Source of the DNA: Kribbella rubisoli
Lineage (GTDB): Bacteria > Actinomycetota > Actinomycetes > Propionibacteriales > Kribbellaceae
DNA: 64,000 bases
Reading direction: 5' to 3'
Assembly (NCBI RefSeq): GCF_004217145.1
Contig: NZ_SHKR01000011.1
Location: 2,232,001 to 2,296,000 of the forward strand
Shown here: positions 62,675 to 64,000 of the stretch, piece after piece
Numbering within the stretch: position 1 is the first letter of the stretch
Layout of the letters: every line of letters starts with the position of its first letter
Position numbers and translations under genes: made by a program
The notes under the pieces: generated by a model
Database searches by the model: none
Seen by the model: only the letters and a program-made list of their open reading frames with translations
Told to the model about the DNA's origin: nothing

Positions 62675-63622
62675 GTGGATTTCGACCGGGTGGACGAGCA
62701 GCTCGTCCACGCCTTGCAGGTGGACGGGCGAGCCTCGTTCAGCCGGATCGCGGAGGTGCTCGGTGCCTCCGACCGGACGATCGCCCGCCGCTACCACCGG
62801 CTGCGCGAGACCGGCGCGGTGCGCGTGGTCGCCGTACCGTCGAGTCCGCGGCTCGGTTGGGTCGACTGGCTGGTCCGGATCCAATGCGCGCCCGACACCG
62901 CGGTCGCCGTGGCCGCGACGATGGCCCGGCGGGACGACACCTCCTGGGTCTACCTGACCTCCGGTGGCGTCGAGGTCACCTGCATCACGCACACCAAGGG
63001 GCAGCGTGCTCCGCTGATGCTTCCGCGTGGTCCACGGATCACCTCGGTTACCGCGCAGTGCATGCTCCGCGCGGTCGCCGGCACGGCAGGCTGGGCTGGA
63101 CGTACGGCGGCCCTCACGCAGGAGCAGGTCGACCGGCTGCGGATACCGACCCCGGAGTACGACGTACCGCTCGAGCTGACTGCGCAGGATCAGCGGCTGA
63201 TGGCGGAGCTCGCCAAGGACGCGCGAGCGGCGTACCCCTCGCTTGCTGCCGCGACGGGGATGCCGGAGTCGACCGTACGGCGCCGGCTGGGCGAACTGCT
63301 CCGAGCCGGGGCGATGTACCTCGACGTCGAGGCCGACCCGATGCTCTTCGGCTACGCGACCGAGGCGATCCTGTGGATGTCGGTCGCACCGTCGGCCCTC
63401 ACCACGGTCGCCGACGCGCTCACACAGCATCCGGAGATCGCGTACGCCGCAGCCGTGACCGGCCCGACCAACCTGTTCGGATTCGTCGTCTGCGCGGATC
63501 CCGATGCGCTCTACGACTACCTCTCCGAGCGGATCGGCACGCTACCCGGCATCACTCACATCGAGACGGTCCCGCTCACCACCACGGTCAAACGAGCCGG
63601 GACCCTCCTGCCACGTCGGTGA
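62672..63622 (+). CDS. Double-module Lrp/AsnC family regulator
   Basis: The 316-residue protein is about twice the standard length. The first HTH is VDEQLVHALQVDGRASFSRI, AEVLGASDRTIARRYHRLRE. A second HTH lies near residue 170-225: LTAQDQRLMAELAKDARAAY, ATGMPESTVRRRLGELLRAG. Each is followed by a RAM-like ligand-sensing region. The GGAG 6-7 nt before the ATG supports this start over ATG at 62657. Divergent to the carboxylesterase-amidohydrolase unit, which it probably controls. Confidence 0.87.
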   Translation: MVDFDRVDEQLVHALQVDGRASFSRIAEVLGASDRTIARRYHRLRETGAVRVVAVPSSPRLGWVDWLVRIQCAPDTAVAVAATMARRDDTSWVYLTSGGVEVTCITHTKGQRAPLMLPRGPRITSVTAQCMLRAVAGTAGWAGRTAALTQEQVDRLRIPTPEYDVPLELTAQDQRLMAELAKDARAAYPSLAAATGMPESTVRRRLGELLRAGAMYLDVEADPMLFGYATEAILWMSVAPSALTTVADALTQHPEIAYAAAVTGPTNLFGFVVCADPDALYDYLSERIGTLPGITHIETVPLTTTVKRAGTLLPRR

Positions 63623-63631
63623 CGCGTCACC
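63618..63631. promoter_or_regulatory. 14-bp perfect palindrome at the asnC stop/SDR promoter
   Basis: GGTGACGCGTCACC is a loopless perfect palindrome overlapping the regulator stop codon. It lies 3 bp before the SDR -10 candidate TATCCT (63634-63639), where a repressor or activator would act. It lacks terminator features. Confidence 0.5.
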
Positions 63632-63646
63632 TTTATCCTCGACGGT

Positions 63647-64000
63647 ATGGCTGGAGTTGTCGTGGTGGGGGTTGGACCCGGGATCGGTCTCGCGGTGGCC
63701 AAGCGATTCGTCCGGGAAGGAATGAGCGCCGGACTGATCGCGCGCTCGGAGGCGACGGTGAAGGCCGCCGCGGAGGAGCTCGTGGGCGCCGACGTACTGC
63801 CGGTGACCGCTGACGTGACAGATGAGGTCGGCCTGCGGTCCGCTCTCGATCGGATCGTCGGGGCGCACGGCGTACCTGAGGTGGTCGTCTACAACGCGGC
63901 GCTTATCCAGTCCGATCGGATCGGCGATCTCACCGCGCAGCAGCACCGTGATGCCTGGGCGGTGAACGTGGGCGGAGCGATGACCACCGCTGCCCACCTC
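63647..64000 (+). CDS. Partial SDR-family oxidoreductase
   Basis: The frame continues beyond the right edge. The 118 visible residues start MAGVVVVGVGPGIGLAVAKR with the SDR cofactor loop (GxGPGIG), followed by VTADVTDE, VVVYNAA (in place of NAG) and VNVGGAMTTAAHL. The catalytic YxxxK is not reached. TATCCT ends 7 nt before the ATG, so the mRNA is likely leaderless. Relatives are NAD(P)-dependent reductases. Confidence 0.88.
   Translation, partial: MAGVVVVGVGPGIGLAVAKRFVREGMSAGLIARSEATVKAAAEELVGADVLPVTADVTDEVGLRSALDRIVGAHGVPEVVVYNAALIQSDRIGDLTAQQHRDAWAVNVGGAMTTAAHL

Noticed and set aside
1..64000. CRISPR arrays, insertion sequences, rRNA genes
   Set aside because: No regularly spaced repeats, no transposase-like frame and no rRNA sequence were found.

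Overview
The window is high-GC actinobacterial DNA that carries the chromosomal replication origin. The order rpmH-rnpA-yidD-yidC-jag-rsmG-parA-parB (all minus) to the left of dnaA-dnaN-gnd-recF-DUF721-gyrB-gyrA-DUF3566-tRNA-Ile-tRNA-Ala (mostly plus) is the classic actinobacterial origin layout, with three perfect parS sites. The DNA also has many likely leaderless starts (a TAnnnT box 6-8 nt before ATG or GTG) and secreted or membrane families typical of Nocardioidaceae/Kribbellaceae. Kribbella or a close relative is my best guess; the genus is an inference, not a demonstration.

Layout. 1-1.96 kb: a partial membrane protein and the CCA-adding enzyme. 2-11.9 kb: a plus-strand block for cell envelope and stress (DUF6049 secreted protein, MurJ flippase, a separate MviN-type pseudokinase, SigM with its anti-sigma factor, thioredoxin reductase and thioredoxin, CwlM-like amidase). 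12-21.5 kb: genes inserted between cwlM and parB relative to the M. tuberculosis order (VOC protein, MMPL exporter with a divergent PadR regulator, an overlapping GNAT/DUF2784/permease-prefix trio, aminotransferase, ATP-grasp ligase, SURF1, DUF3817, methyltransferase). 21.5-31.5 kb: chromosome segregation, RNA modification, membrane insertion and RNase P genes, then dnaA flanked on both sides by DnaA-box clusters. 31.5-44.9 kb: clamp, 6-phosphogluconate dehydrogenase, RecF, DciA-like protein, gyrase and tRNAs, interrupted by an unrecognised polytopic membrane protein and a convergent three-gene cassette of small membrane-anchored proteins.

45-51.6 kb is an accessory stretch of small, mostly minus-strand genes (YCII, a frameshifted nucleotidyltransferase relic, RibD-like reductase, two Nudix, DinB, VOC, SnoaL) ending in a TetR regulator and an F420-type oxidoreductase. 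51.6-64 kb looks catabolic. A LacI-family gene is the first gene of an overlapping six-gene operon with a complete peptide-type ABC importer. Divergent to it is a GH127 beta-L-arabinofuranosidase. Next come an amidohydrolase and a type-B carboxylesterase with a divergent double-length Lrp/AsnC regulator, and a partial SDR gene at the right edge.

Regulation that can be read directly: an ECF (SigM-like) promoter at the end of sigM in front of its anti-sigma gene, a SigR-type promoter in front of trxBA, repeated operator-like sites at the PadR, TetR, LacI and AsnC divergent junctions, and a strong hairpin closing the gyrBA-DUF3566 unit. Less familiar items are the 288-residue extension ahead of DnaA domain I, the three-gene membrane cassette beside gyrB, a 23-bp inverted repeat between the methyltransferase and parB, and a 5'-to-3' drift in third-position base use inside several small genes.
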